Origin: Euphorbia lathyris
Taxonomy: Eukaryota > Streptophyta > Magnoliopsida > Malpighiales > Euphorbiaceae
Direction of reading: 5' to 3'
NCBI RefSeq assembly: GCF_963576675.1
Contig: NC_088911.1
Span: 79,513,256 to 79,577,255, forward strand
DNA: 64,000 bases
Of the stretch, positions 44,750 to 57,121 are shown in pieces. The notes beneath the pieces were generated by a model. That model did no database searches and was not told the DNA's origin. It worked only from the letters and a program-made list of their open reading frames with translations. The position numbers were made by a program, and so were the translations under genes. How positions within the stretch are numbered: position 1 is the stretch's first letter; each line of letters starts with the position of its first letter.

Positions 44750-46019
44750 GGATCCTCTTCTACTGTGAATGCATAAAAGTCAGAACCAAAGTATTTAGAG
44801 ACTCTAGGTCTCTTACTTCTCCTAGGTTCAGATTAATCACTCTCCTTTTTCACTATAGGTCTAACAGCAGGCATGTTACTAGATGATGCACCCCCATTAT
44901 TTCTCGATTTAAAAGCAAATCTATCGTCATAAAAGTCAGCATCATTTGATTCCAAAATAATATGTGCATTCAAATCATAGAACCTATATGTTTTTCTATT
45001 CACAGCATACCCAATAAACACACATTCATAAGCCCTACTAGCAAGTTTGACTCTCTTAGGGTCAGGAATCCTAACATAAGTTAAACAACCCCAAGTTCTA
45101 AAATAGGACAGATTAGGTGTTTTATTTTTCAAAATCTTATAAGGAGAGATTTCACTTTTTGAATTAGGGACTCTATCTAGCACATAGCAAATAGTCAATA
45201 AAATTTCTCCCCACTAATGGGAGGCAGCACCTGAACTAAGCATAATAGCTACTACAGACTCGGTCAGTGTCCTATTTTTCCTTTCAGCCTTTCCGTTCAT
45301 TTTTGGTGAATAAGGTGCAGTGGTTTCATGTATAATACCATGTGATTTATAAAAATCAATAAACATGCTAGAACCATATTTTGTTCCTCTATCACTACGA
45401 AGTCTCTTAACTTTCCTATTGCATTGATTTTCTATTTCAACTATGAACAACTTAAACATGTCAAACGCTTCACTTTTATTTTTCATCAGATAAACAAAAG
45501 TAAAGTCAAAACAGTCATCAATACAGGTTATAAAATAACGCTGTTACGCTTGTCATTTCTAGTCAATTTTCCATCTAATTCACATATATCATAATGAATT
45601 AACTCTAGAGGTTCAAAATTTCTAACAACCGATTTATGAGGTGTTTTTGTGATTTTTGCCTGACTACAATAATCACATTTAAGAAACTCATCCAATTTTG
45701 GAATTAACCCTAAGTTACTCATGTTCTTAATGATACGCTTATTAACATGACAAAAACGAGCATGCCAAACATTAAAAGTACACAAAGTATAAACAGAAAC
45801 ATTCACTTTATTAATTTCAACATTCAACTTAAACATGCCTCCAGTTGCATAACCCTTTCCTACAAACACATTATTCTTAGTCAAAGTAAATAAATCTGCC
45901 CCTGTATTCTGTGTGAACCCAGCCTTGTTGAGAAGTAGCCCGAAACCAATTTTTTTTCTCATTTTTGGAGTACGCATCACATCCTTCAAAGTTAAGGTTT
46001 TTCAAGATGTGAAGTTCAA
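44750..46019 (-). pseudogene. element C integrase and linker
   Basis: 45989-45528: FNVWHARFCHVNKRIIKNMS and zinc site CDYCSQAK. 45486-45214: catalytic Asp in RLRSDRGTKYGSS and Glu in MNGKAERKNRTLTE. 45198-44833: TICYVLDRVPNSKSEISPY, FRTWGCLTYVRIPD and YECVFIGYAVNRKTYRFYDL. The three pieces are separated by frameshifts or stops. Confidence 0.87.
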
Positions 46020-47073
46020 TTCCACATTACCAATTCCAGCAACAATAGTGGTCATCCAACAACACTTTCTTATATTCGGTCACAATAGTGTATGTTTTAA
46101 ACATACTTCTACCATAGCAAACATGGCGAGAAGCACCAGTGTCTGCCCACCACCCATCTGATCCACCTATGAGGTTGATCTCAGAAATCATAGCAACAAA
46201 ATTATGTTGTTCTTCAGTCAGGTTAACACTAGGAGTAGTGTTTGGCCTGTTCATGCACTTACGTGCCATATGACCTGGTTTTCCACAATTAAAGCAGAGG
46301 AAAGCAGCATCATTCCTAGGTGGTTGTTGTTGTGGCCTATTTTGGTTCCTTTGAAGGTTTCAATTCAGATTAACTCAGGTGTTGCAATTTTGGTTTGGTT
46401 TGCGGTTTTGATGCTTAAAGTTCTTTTGAACGGGTTTCAGAACATCAGTGGATCTTTTGGTGTTATTTGAAACAATAAGCACTTCTTCTTATTTTCGGGC
46501 TTCCTCCTCAATTCGGAGGCGAGTAATTAGACTTTCCATTAAAAATTATTTTGTTTTGTGCCTCAAAACATTTTTAAAATCTTTCCAGGAATGAGGCAGT
46601 TTGTCAATAACCACAGTAACTTGGAATTAATCATTGAGAGGCATACCTTTTGAGATAATTTCATGTGCTATTTTTGGAGTTCGTGAAATTGAAACTCCAC
46701 TAATTTGTCATCAGTCATTTGAAATTAGAGGTAGTGGCTGACATCATATTTTTTTCGACCCAACTTCCTCTGTGTCATACTTCCTTTGTAGAGCTTTCCA
46801 AATTTCTTTGGCAGTATTTTCTTCAATAGTATAGTAATCATACAAATCATCTGTTAACCCATTGAGAATGTAATTTTTGCACAGAAAGTCTATTTCTGTC
46901 CATTTTTCAGCAGCATCTTCAGGAACAACGGGCTTCTCCGAAGTAAGAATAGAAGCCACTTTTTTCATGGTGAGGTAGAAGAGCATCTTCTATCTCCACC
47001 TTTGGAAGTGAGCTCCTTCAAACCGGAATGGTTTGTTGATTTCAGCAATCCCATTTGATTGTTCGTTGGCCAT
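46020..47073 (-). pseudogene. element C gag and protease
   Basis: ATG 47073 begins MANEQSNGIAEINKPFRFEG; a shift near 46988 leads into MLFYLTMKKVASILTSEKP and CKNYILNGLTDDLYDYY (46986-46744). After further shifts the zinc knuckle CFNCGKPGHMARKC (about 46252-46300) and protease active site GWWADTGASRHVC are kept. It ends in a shift near 46025. Confidence 0.85.
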
Positions 47074-47100
47074 GGTAGTAGTAATGAAACGTCTTAAAAT

Positions 47101-47848
47101 TGTTAGAACATGAACAGGAAAACACCAAAAATGACCGAACAAAAAGAAATGGGTAGAGTCGCGGATTAAGTCGATTTCTTTAAGACGTTCGCGGAACTGC
47201 CGGGAAATTGCAAGCAGTGTAATTTTCGGTTGCCTCCAGGATAAAACAACCATTGTATACGAAATCGTATTGCATCGTACGAATTCGTTTTTGTCTACAC
47301 TCAATATAAATTGCTCAATTTCAGAAAATCGAAATGAAAGTGAATTGTAATTCTATGTTTTGGAAAGACATTCTCACACCTATTTATACAGGAAAAAAGA
47401 GCTGTTGAGCTTTGATTTAGTGGAAAAGAAGGTGGGAGAAAAATTAGGGAAGGTGGGTAGACTGGTTTAGGAAAAGACTCGATCAAATAAAAAAAAGACG
47501 TTATGGGAGACTGATTCAGAAACTGTATTTAATTAAATAAAAATTAAATCCGAATTTAATAAAAATAATAATGAAAAAATATTATTAATTTTTTCAAAAA
47601 AAACTTATAGAGTTTACACCAACCCGACTCGGATCGGACGGCGGTGCGCGCGCGTGGTGGTGAAGCATTAGGTAGGTCCTCACCATTTTACAAAAGTGAG
47701 GTACCTCTTGGGACACACCCAAGTATGTGAGGACCTCCTTTATAAATATTTCCACCAAGTGCTTTGAAAACAATGTTGAATACTTACCACTCTATTTGAC
47801 AAAGACTTGAGCTTTTTTCACAAATTCAATATTGGACCTAGCCCAACA
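47101..47848 (-). repeat. element C 5' LTR
   Basis: 748 bases; plus strand TGTTAGAACATG to TAGCCCAACA. Partner of 41935-42696. Confidence 0.92.
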
Positions 47849-47853
47849 ATATG

Positions 47854-48699
47854 TCATTCTAAAGAGTAGACAATTAAAGCCAATTAGATTGTGTTGTAGA
47901 GATTCTTTAGAATTGTTGGGCATATTAGATGATGCGGATACATATCTAAGTAGGGTTGGATGGAAAACAATTGTATATTTGCCAAACATTAGGTACATGG
48001 ACTTGACATTTGTTGGTTGTATTGATGATCTCATGCTCTTGATCTGTTAAGATGCATTAGATAGATTTCAATGGTCTATCTTGAATGGGCCTTGGATCTT
48101 TTTAGAGATATGGCTCAATAAGTCTGATTCACATGCTTTATGATTTTGTTATGAAAATATGGTATTGTTGGACGGGTTCTAAGGTGTCTTTGATGAGTTG
48201 GCCTTAGAAAGAGGAAAGTGTTTTAGGAATGTGATTCTTAAAATTGATAATAGGACAATTCTAGATAGGTGGTTGAAGGATTAAGTTTCCATAACCTAGC
48301 CATATAGATCAGCTAATAATACATGATATTATTGGGGTTTCCATAACATCCCTAGGTTAGTATTGTTTGACTACTCTTTTAACCCGCACCCCACCCCCCT
48401 AAATAAAAGGTAGATTGTAGTGTGAATTGTCATAGTAACATTTACTGAAGTGATCACCGACAGTGTTATTTATAGGACCATATTAATAAAACTGAAGTTT
48501 CTTTCATTGAATCAAGAGAAAATGAAAGATAAACTTTATCACCGACACTTTAGCACTGTAAACGGGTTTTAAATTTAAATTAAAAAAAATAAAGATGACA
48601 ATGATGGATGATGGATGGGCAATTGCAATCTGCATCCCTATTCTATTCTATTTCTATTTCTATTTCTCACCCTAATTTTTATATGTGAAAAACTCAACG
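47854..48699. other. intergenic, no gene recognised
   Basis: Some stretches read like degenerate coding DNA but without a family match. Probably contains the promoter of the methyltransferase gene toward its right end; I see no clear TATA box. Confidence 0.5.
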
Positions 48700-48977
48700 G
48701 CTTTTAAGTTCCGTTACACTGTTAACAGCATACAATTTTCCCACTTCCATTCCAGTGAGTGAAGCATAGGAACCAGTAAGGCCCGTCTCTCTAAAAATAG
48801 AAAAACGACATCCATCCATCCAAGTCTTTTGAGATCTATTTTCCTCTCTCTCTTTCCACTCTCTTCTCCCTCTGTCTTTTGCGCGTTTTTTCTTCTTTTA
48901 ATAGAACTTACCATCCATCTCCATACCATTCTCTGCAATTCTAGGGTTCTTCTCATTTCCTTATTCTATCAAATCCA
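48700..48977 (+). other. probable 5' UTR exon of the methyltransferase gene
   Basis: CT-rich plant-leader-like DNA (TTTCCTCTCTCTCTTTCCAC near 48838-48858; CTAGGGTTCTTCTC near 48941) ending at a good donor ATCCA|GTAAGC (intron from 48978). The best acceptor is CCCCCTTTTAACAG ending at 49934, so a 957-base intron would lie in the 5' UTR. The transcription start is not determined. Confidence 0.5.
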
Positions 48978-49934
48978 GTAAGCTCTCTTCTCTTCTCTTC
49001 TTTTCCTTCCCTTGCTTGTTTCGTGGGTTTGTATTTATGGGTTTTGATTCAATTTATGTTATTTGCTCGATCTGATTGGAATCCCATTTGGCTTTTGATG
49101 AATGTGTTAATCTCGATGTGATCTTTACTCAAATTTCAATTGCCAATTGTCAGATTACAATCTCGATGTGGGTTTTATTGCTTCCTGATAGGATTTCAAT
49201 GCTAACAAGTAGTTTTCTTTCAGATCTATTAGTTTTTGTTTATCTAAGTTGCTTAGGTGGCTGCCAATTTGTTTGTTAGCTTGTGCTTTGATGGATTTAG
49301 CTTACTACTTGAAGTACCCTACCAATTCTAGTTGCTTTTTGACCCGTTCTTCTCTTTTTGTTTGGCTTTCATTTAGTAAATACCAATGATTAGTAGTTTC
49401 CAATGTTTATAGTTATAGTTCCTTTGGTAATTGCCATTACTGTTATGTTGTGAACTTCTAGGCCCCGATCTAAATTTAGAGGACCAGATTGCAACTAGCT
49501 GTTAAGTTATAAAACTTTTGTTTGGTTTTCTTTTCCATTGTCAATGAATGGGAATATTCAAATTACTTATTATTAAACAAACTACTGCTTTCATGATAGA
49601 TGATTTTGGTTTTCATTTTTTAATTTTATACTTGCTGAACTGGTCAGACCTGAAATGGGTAGGGGTCAGATTTCTCAAATGTGCAAGTGGTTTTGTTTGT
49701 AGGATAAGTTTATTGTTTATTTGACTTAATGATTATCTTCATGTAGTTCATTGATCTCTATGCACTAGTAAACACTTAATATCTCATCTTTGGATTGAGA
49801 CTTATGCCATGTCTTTTTCCAAAGATTTTGATGCAGAAACTTCAAGTATCTGATCTGTTCTTATGCCTGGAAGCTTAATTGATTTCATTGTACTTGTTTA
49901 AACTGATAGTTACTTGTTTTCCCCCTTTTAACAG
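48978..49934 (+). other. probable 5' UTR intron
   Basis: T-rich, GT...AG bounded; no coding DNA. Long leader introns are common in constitutively expressed plant genes. A second acceptor candidate ends at 50048. Confidence 0.5.
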
Positions 49935-50137
49935 ATTGATCAGTCTTCCTTGTTCATTTTTTATAGAAATCCCAAGCAAATCTGTATTGCCTCTTTTTTC
50001 TTTGATATGGGAGCTTGACCTATTACATTTACGAATTGTTTTGGACAGTGAGATTGGCAAAGGGGGAATAGATCCGCAGCAGCATGAAATTGTAGTGCTT
50101 AATTAGATTGGAGAGATCTATTTGAATATCTTTAACA

Positions 50138-53100
50138 ATGAGGGGAAGATCTGATGGTAGCCAAAAGAAGCGATTGATAACTTCTGTGTGTGTAGTGACA
50201 GTCTTTCTTGGATTTATATACTTTTACTACGGATCCATTTTCGGCTCCCAAGGCCAAGGTGGATCCGCTCTAGAATATGGGAGCAAGTCCTTGAGAAAAC
50301 TTGGTTATTTAGGGGGTGATGATGATACTGATGGAAAACAGGACGATTCAGCCAAATTTGGGCTGGAAGATGGAGATGATACTGTACCGAAGAGCTTCCC
50401 TGTAAGGCTTTCAACTCTCAATTGGTCTTCAGCATCTCCCTTCCTGATTCTCTTCATGCTATTTTGTTCCTTTAACTGCTGTTTCTCCAGTAATTAATTT
50501 GTCTAAACCTGATTTTGAAGGTTTGTGATGATCGGCATTCTGAACTCATCCCCTGCTTAGACAGGCATCTAATATATCAAATGAGACTTAAGTTGGATCT
50601 GTCTTTGATGGAGCACTACGAACGTCATTGCCCTCCTCCAGAAAGGCGGTACAATTGTTTGATTCCTCCTCCTCCAGGGTACAAGGTGCATATATCTGAA
50701 TTGTGTTGCAATCCTTTTCTTTTTTGTAGTTAAGCCGTTTCAGAGTTGGTATTTAGTGATTGTTTAATTTTGTTCTCATCTCAATGATAATTCAGATCCC
50801 AATTAAGTGGCCAAAAAGTAGGGATGAAGTTTGGAAGGCAAACATTCCCCACACTCACCTTGCACATGAGAAATCTGATCAGAACTGGATGGTGGTAAAA
50901 GGGGAAAAGATTATCTTTCCTGGGGGAGGCACACATTTTCACTATGGAGCTGATAAGTATATTGCTTCAATTGCAAATGTAAGATGTCTGTACTTGCTAA
51001 CTTATGCTATAAGGAGAATTGATCATGACTTCTTGATTTATGATTCATATCCTAGATAATTCTCAATCCACATTCTTTATTCTTACACCATGTAAGAATA
51101 GTTGCTTGTTTTGCTAAAGGATTGCTACTTGTTGGATTCAATGCTTGTACTGCATGAATAGAGCATTAATATTGTCTTTTGTTTGATGGGCAGATGTTAA
51201 ACTTTTCGCATAATAATTTAAACAATGGAGGAAGGATAAGAACAGTTCTGGATGTTGGTTGTGGTGTTGCTAGCTTTGGTGCTTATCTTCTGTCATCCGG
51301 TATAATTGCAATGTCTGTGGCACCTAATGATGTGCATCAGAACCAAATTCAATTTGCTCTAGAAAGAGGAATTCCTGCATACCTTGGTGTTCTAGGAACC
51401 AAGAGACTCCCTTACCCAAGCAGATCTTTTGAGCTTGCTCACTGTTCACGTTGTAGGATTGATTGGCTTCAAAGAGATGGTATTCTTCTTCTTGAACTTG
51501 ATCGTTTACTCAGACCAGGAGGCTATTTTGCCTACTCTTCTCCTGAAGCTTATGCTCAGGATGAAGAAGATCGCAGAATTTGGAAAGAGATGAGTGACCT
51601 TGTCGGACGTATGTGTTGGAGAATAGCTGCAAAGAGGAATCAAACTGTTATTTGGCAAAAACCTTTAACAAATGATTGTTACATGGAAAGACAACCAGGT
51701 ACACAGCCTCCTCTCTGCAGATCTGATGATGATCCAGATGCAGCGTGGGGTGTACCAATGGAAGCTTGCATTAGCCCATATTCTGAACGTGAGTTTTCTT
51801 TTTCTGCTTCTGCTTATGTTCTTCACTGAATATCCCTGTTATTGTTAGCTAGCCTCATGGTTTTTTGATGGTGACTAAAACGTCTAGTTTCATGTTATAA
51901 ATCTTTTTTTTTTCTCAATTTCTCTTTTGTAAAGCATTCTGTCTGCGGATCAAGGTTAAAAGTTATGAATCTTTCTGGAAATGAAGCTGTGCGTATGTTC
52001 CTATAGCCTTAAATACATCTTTTTATGTCATAAACAGGACTGCTTTAGGCCTCTATGCAAATTTGATGCATTGAGATGTTTAAGAGTGTAGGTTTCTATG
52101 ATGTTTTGACATTATTGTAATCACCATTTGTCTTTATAGATTCGTTAATCTTGCAAATTTATAGATAAGGTGTGATTTGAGCAAATGTTAAGTAATAGAG
52201 GCAAACTTATCATACTGAATGAAGTTTCTACCAATAGCCAGTAAGCAAGTTGTTTGCTACAGTCTGTGTGTGAGAGAGTGTTAGCGTTGTTTTTATGTTT
52301 TGATATACATCAACATCCTTCGTCTTGAAGCCAATATTATCTAATCTTGAAGCCTTTCTTTGTTATATCAGATAACCAGAGAGTCAAGGGTAGTGGGTTG
52401 GCTCCATGGCCAGCTAGATTGACTACTGCTCCTTCCCGACTTGCTGATTTTGGCTATTCAAATGAAATGTTTGAGAAGGACACGGTAATAATGGATGCAT
52501 GCTACACTAATCTTAAAGAAAAATATCTAACTTGCTTGCTTTTGCCATGGTCGTAAGGATACACTTTTAAACAGCGAGAACTAAGGCTTGGGTATTACTT
52601 GTTTGTTGCAGGAATTGTGGAAGCATAGAGTGGAGAGTTATTGGAATCTCTTGAGTCCAAAGATTCAACCAGACACCTTGAGGAACTTGATGGACATGAA
52701 AGCGAACTTGGGATCATTTGCTGCTGCTCTTAAAAGCAAGGATGTGTGGGTGATGAATGTTGTCCCTGAAGATGGACCAAACACATTGAAGGTGATATAT
52801 GACAGAGGGTTGATTGGCTCTGTTCATAACTGGTATGGAACTGAAATTACACAAATTTCATTTATTTTTTGTTCTCTCAAAATCACGATTGACTCCCCCT
52901 TTGGTCGTGTTAACTTGTTCTGCTATATTTTTTTTTTTGGTAGTTGATAAGCTTACATAATGTAATTCTCTGGAGTCTCATGGCTGTTCATTGTGCAAAC
53001 ATAAATTTAGGATTGAGGGAGGTTCACTGACCTTATACCAAGAGGAGGGAATGAGATATAGCGTATATTTTTCCCGACTCATGTCATGTTGAGACTGTTT

Positions 53101-53811
53101 AATTCTCCTGAAGATCTCTTGTATTCTGCTTCTCCCGAATGTCCCCCACTCCTTATGCATGCTTCTTTGTTCCTGGGAATTTGCATTGGTGGACCTTGTA
53201 GGTTAAAAGACTGGATCATCTGTGATCTTTTCTTTTTTCTCTAGATATAGTCCAACAAATGTGTTCTAGGATTCCAGTTTGGTTTATTTCAAACTTCAAC
53301 ATTTTGATATAGAGAAAGAGAAGATGGAGAGTAAATATTCATTCCATGCCAAAGGATTTTATGTGTTAGATGAGTTCAACTAATGACTAGAAAGCCTGCG
53401 GAGTTTTAGCGTTTTCTGAATTTATATTTCCACAAGTTTTTATTTGAAATTGAAATTGTAATGACATACATGTATATTTTTGTTGACAGGTGTGAAGCCT
53501 TTTCACAATATCCTCGGACGTATGATTTGCTCCATGCTTGGACGGTGTTTTCTGAGATTGAGAAGAAAGGGTGTAGTGCTGAAGATTTGCTTTTAGAGAT
53601 GGATCGGATTCTTAGACCTAGCGGTTTCATAATAATTCGGGACAAGCAATCAGTGGTAGATTATGTAAAGAAATATTTAGTGGCCCTGCATTGGGAAACG
53701 GTGGCAACATCTGATTCTAGTGGTGAATCAGAACAAGATGGAGACGAAATAGTGTTCATTGTCCAGAAGAAGTTATGGCTAACAAGTGAAAGCATCAGAG
53801 AAGCAGAATAG
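50138..53811 (+). CDS. probable S-adenosylmethionine-dependent methyltransferase, PMT8/PMT9-like (DUF248), seven exons
   Basis: Exons by GT-AG sites and frame: 50138-50401, 50521-50685, 50796-50978, 51194-51788, 52372-52484, 52612-52832, 53490-53811, totalling 1863 bases (620 residues), near the usual size. N-terminus MRGRSDGSQKKR is cytosolic, residues 13-35 (LITSVCVVTVFLGFIYFYYG) are a type II Golgi anchor, then an acidic stem. The lumenal part has CDDRHSELIPCLDRHL, ERHCPPPERRYNCLIPPPPG, IFPGGGTHFHYGADKY, SAM-binding motif VLDVGCGVASFG at residues 222-233, and LLELDRLLRPGGYFAYSSPE; the second half has NLMDMKANLGSFAAAL and LLHAWTVFSEIEKKGC. The family (QUA2/TSD2 relatives) is linked to pectin methyl-esterification in the Golgi; the substrate of this clade is not proven. 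No break is visible, and it is the only evidently functional gene in the window. Confidence 0.93.
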
Positions 53812-54751
53812 AACAACACAACTCTGTATGGTATGTTAGTCCTTCAACAAATTAAGAAGGTTCTTTCAGGCAATGATGCAGTAAACAATTTCATTTTGTA
53901 GCATTAAGTAATATTCACATTTTTTTTTATTTCATATAATGATTTAATTCGATAGCTATAAACTATCAACAGATTCAGCATCTATAGGCTATTCTTCTTT
54001 TTTCTTTTTTCTTTTTTCTTTTTTTCTTTTTAAAATTTTGCGAGTGCAATGGGAAGTATTTTGGATGGTATTGATGAAATAATCACACGCAATATGTGCC
54101 AGCTGAAGCAGATAAGAACTGTGCTTGTAATAGTCTAATTATTTTTATAAATTAATTTACTTACAGTGTTTAAGTTTCGTTTGCTACTATATTGTTCATT
54201 GTCAGTGATTGATCAAATTGAGTTGGGTCTAATAAATGAAAATGGAAGACTCATTATATGGTAGTATTTTGCAGTAGAAGAGTGTAGCTAGTGTTTCGTT
54301 GACCACGTGCATATATATGTTTGTATTATTGTTGTTTATAGATAGTAGAAGTAGAAGTTAGGCTATGGTTTTTTACTCAACTAAACCGAAACTAAACCGA
54401 AATTAAGTGAAAAAGAATAAGGTCTTAGTTTGGCTTAATGCATTCACATCCTCCATAGTCTAAAAATTGCAACCGACCCTTTCAACTTTAAAAAGTTACA
54501 ACTAACTCTTTCAATTTTGCTTATTTCGAACAAATAATTTCTTAAATGTCATCTGACAGGCATAATACTAGGGAGTTAGTTGTAATGTTTTAAAGTTTCA
54601 ATCACGTGCTGTCACAAGTTGAGAGGTTACTTGTAACTTTTTGAAGTTCATATTTACAACGTGGTTAAAAGCTTGCAAGGAAAAGCTTATGGTATATTTT
54701 ATTTATAAAACAAAGTATAATGTATATAATGGAAAAAAATATTACAAATTA
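53812..54751 (+). other. 3' UTR and intergenic DNA
   Basis: A TTTTTTCTTTTTTC run lies at about 53996-54030 and AATAAA-like signals are present nearby (for example ATAATGATTTAAT at 53937). From 54470 to 54660 two GTTACAA-containing stretches are in weak inverted orientation; not convincing as a MITE. Confidence 0.45.
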
Positions 54752-55584
54752 GGGTAAATAATTATAAGGTCCTTATGTTTTTACTTAACACGCTAGTAAG
54801 TCCATCATATTATTATAAGGTCCTTAAGTTTTATCTTAATCAATTCTTTAGTCCTTCCTTTTGTTTTTGTAAATGAAAGTCCAAAATTGCCCCTAGTTAT
54901 ATATATATATAAAAAAAATTATCTTTTAGTTCAAATTTAATCTAATTAGTTTTAATGAAGTTTTTGAACTACATATACACCGAAATTAATATATTTGAAA
55001 AAATGTATTATTAATTTTCTTAAATTATAATTATTTTTTCTTTATTTTTTTAATATAGTATCTTTAAGCTAACATTAAATATTATTATAAATTTTTTATA
55101 CTTTTTTAAAAATCATATATTTTTTTCTTCATTCGTAAAATTTATTAGAATTGTAAAAACATAAGACCTTATAATTATCTATCCAAATTTTTTATAATAA
55201 TAGTCTTACTCCTATTTTAATAATTTTTGAAATATTTTTTATTCATTTTTTTAGTCAAACAATTTTACGTTATTAAATTAAAGTTCTATAATTGTATAAA
55301 AAAATTAATAAATCAATTACTTTATATTGGAGATATTGTGATTATGTAGGAAAAAAGAGAAAAAATATAAAATACGAAAAATAGATGTTTTATTATTACA
55401 ACATAAAGTAAAGGGTAATTTTGGTATTTTAAAATTTATTTAGTATAATTTGACCATTGACCCAAGCACAAGGACTAAGGAGTTAACAAAAACAAAAACT
55501 GAGGGACTATATAATTATTTCCAAAAACACAGGGACTAAGTAGTGTATTAGGTAAAAACACAGGGACTTTATAATTATTTACCC
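54752..55584. mobile_element. Mutator-type MITE, 833 bp
   Basis: Ends GGGTAAATAATTATAAGGTC and, reversed, GGGTAAATAATTATAAAGTC; the inverted similarity runs over 100 bases. A perfect 9-bp duplication TACAAATTA lies at 54743-54751 and 55585-55593, the length expected for Mutator-like elements. AT-rich, non-coding. Confidence 0.88.
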
Positions 55585-55593
55585 TACAAATTA

Positions 55594-56211
55594 TATAGTG
55601 AATTTCTGATTAAAACTAAAACATTTTTATATTACAAAAAAATTATTTATACATTGACAAAATACAGCCTTTTCAAATCACAACTCTCTAAACGGAAGTA
55701 ATTTGATAGTTTTATGAACTAAATCAATATTTAAATTTATTTTACACAACTTTAATTTGATTTTGTATATGTGTTATGTCAGTATGTAAATATAATTTCT
55801 TTTAAAAATGATCTTGATTGCAATCAGAATTTAGCAAGATAATGTCAAATATTTTGTTTTGAAAAAAAAATACATATCATATATCTCAATTTTTAAACTT
55901 TTAAACGATAGACCAATAGTAAATTATAAACTTTTTTTTTTTTTTACTTTGCCTATATTAGGGTTTGGAGGATCTATGAGAGGAGAATCAAGTTGGATGG
56001 ATTTAGATAGACTTATCCAAATTTGAGGGGAAAAAAACATATTTTAAACTTGTACCAGCTTCATATGTTGATTGTGAACAATGCCATGCCTAATTAGATC
56101 AATACTAGTTGTTGGGCTTAATACCTGTTAATATTTTTAATTGGTCCTTTATGACCCCCCTAATTTTGGTTATAATGATACACTATCTTTGAATTTGTTT
56201 AAAGTAATTAC
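55594..56211. other. AT-rich intergenic DNA, no feature
   Basis: Nothing recognised. Poly(T) at 55931-55945. Confidence 0.5.
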
Positions 56212-56260
56212 GAGCATTTTCAAGAGATTCTTAATTCACTATCTAAAAATAATATAAATA

Positions 56261-56416
56261 CAGTAAAACCTTCATAAATTAATATTCAATAAATTAATAA
56301 TCTTTTAAAATAATAATTTCTTCTGGTCCCGACTTAGACCAGTTCAGTAAATTAATACTCGATAAATTAATAATATTTCATGGTCCCAACATTATTAATT
56401 TATCGAGGTTTTACTG
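56261..56416. mobile_element. Emigrant-type MITE (pogo superfamily)
   Basis: 156 bases. Ends CAGTAAAACCTTCATAAATT and, reversed, CAGTAAAACCTCGATAAATT; TA on both sides (56259-56260, 56417-56418). Shares ends and the internal GGTCCCGACTTAG-type motif with the larger element at 32722-33620. Confidence 0.93.
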
Positions 56417-56597
56417 TAATTGATGTTTAGCGATTTAAGAGTGACTAAGATATATGATCTCCAACAATACTCTTTATATTCACTCCTTATTTATTATTTT
56501 ATAACTACAATTATTAATGATTGTTATATTTACCAATAGTGAAATGAGAGACTCTTAATAATAAATTATTAATAAAAATGAATTTAGGAGGCACTAA

Positions 56598-56986
56598 GAG
56601 CATTTCCAATAGAGGGTGCCTAAAAGAGTGCCAACTGATGTGACATCAGGTTTGACAACTTTTAAAGGGTGCCCACTATTTGAGTGATTGTGGGTGCCAA
56701 GGAAAGCTGTCAATTTTTTTACAACCTTGTTTATTATTTTTTAATATAAAATATGTGGTCCCTCTCCTAGAAATAATAAAATCTGGAGCCTTTTATTTTT
56801 AATATTTATAATAAAATAATAATTTGTAGGATTATAATGGTAACTTTTCAAGTAACCTCTATTGAAGCATTTTTTAAGTAAAAGTTGCCAAAAGTGATGT
56901 GGATGAGAGAATCAATAAAATATTATATTTTCGGATTATGGGTTAAGTTTTGACACTCTTTTAGGCACCCTTTATTGGAGATGCTC
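56598..56986. mobile_element. Tourist-like MITE (inner)
   Basis: 389 bases. Ends GAGCATTTCCAATAGAGGGT and, reversed, GAGCATCTCCAATAAAGGGT, with TAA copies at 56595-56597 and 56987-56989 (PIF/Harbinger type). Related to the outer element by its GAGCATTTCC ends. Confidence 0.85.
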
Positions 56987-57121
56987 TAAGAGGTAGAGAG
57001 AGACTCTCCATTAATAGAGATGATGATGAAGCCACTAGTAGAACCTGTTGGAGCTGATTTTTAACTCTCTTTCCTTAAATTTTAATTTTAAAGCCAAAGT
57101 AAGAATCTCTTGGAAATGCTC

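Larger units (their letters stand above)
41935..47848 (-). mobile_element. Ty1/copia element C, complete outline, heavily decayed
   Basis: LTRs 41935-42696 (3') and 47101-47848 (5'). Flanks are GTATG (41930-41934) and ATATG (47849-47853), a 5-bp duplication with one change. Minus-strand order: gag 47073 to about 46250, protease, integrase, reverse transcriptase, RNase H to about 43200. About 5.9 kb. The canonical initiator-Met primer site is absent: the 5' LTR is followed by ATTTTAAGACG and the gag ATG after only 27 bases. Coding frames have many shifts, so this is older than A and B. Confidence 0.92.
56212..57121. mobile_element. Tourist-like MITE (outer), carrying two nested MITEs
   Basis: Left end GAGCATTTTCAAGAGATTCT and right end, reversed, GAGCATTTCCAAGAGATTCT are near-identical over 23 bases. 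Removal of the inner elements (56261-56416 and 56598-56986) leaves about 365 bases. Flanking trinucleotides are TAC and TAA, an imperfect TWA-type duplication, suggesting PIF/Harbinger. Confidence 0.65.

Noticed and set aside
48714..48956. Minus-strand open frame (MRRTLELQRMVW...)
   Set aside because: Lies over the CT-rich 5' UTR of the methyltransferase gene; a purine-rich antisense artefact.
54470..54660. Possible MITE after the methyltransferase gene
   Set aside because: Inverted similarity too weak and no target duplication found.
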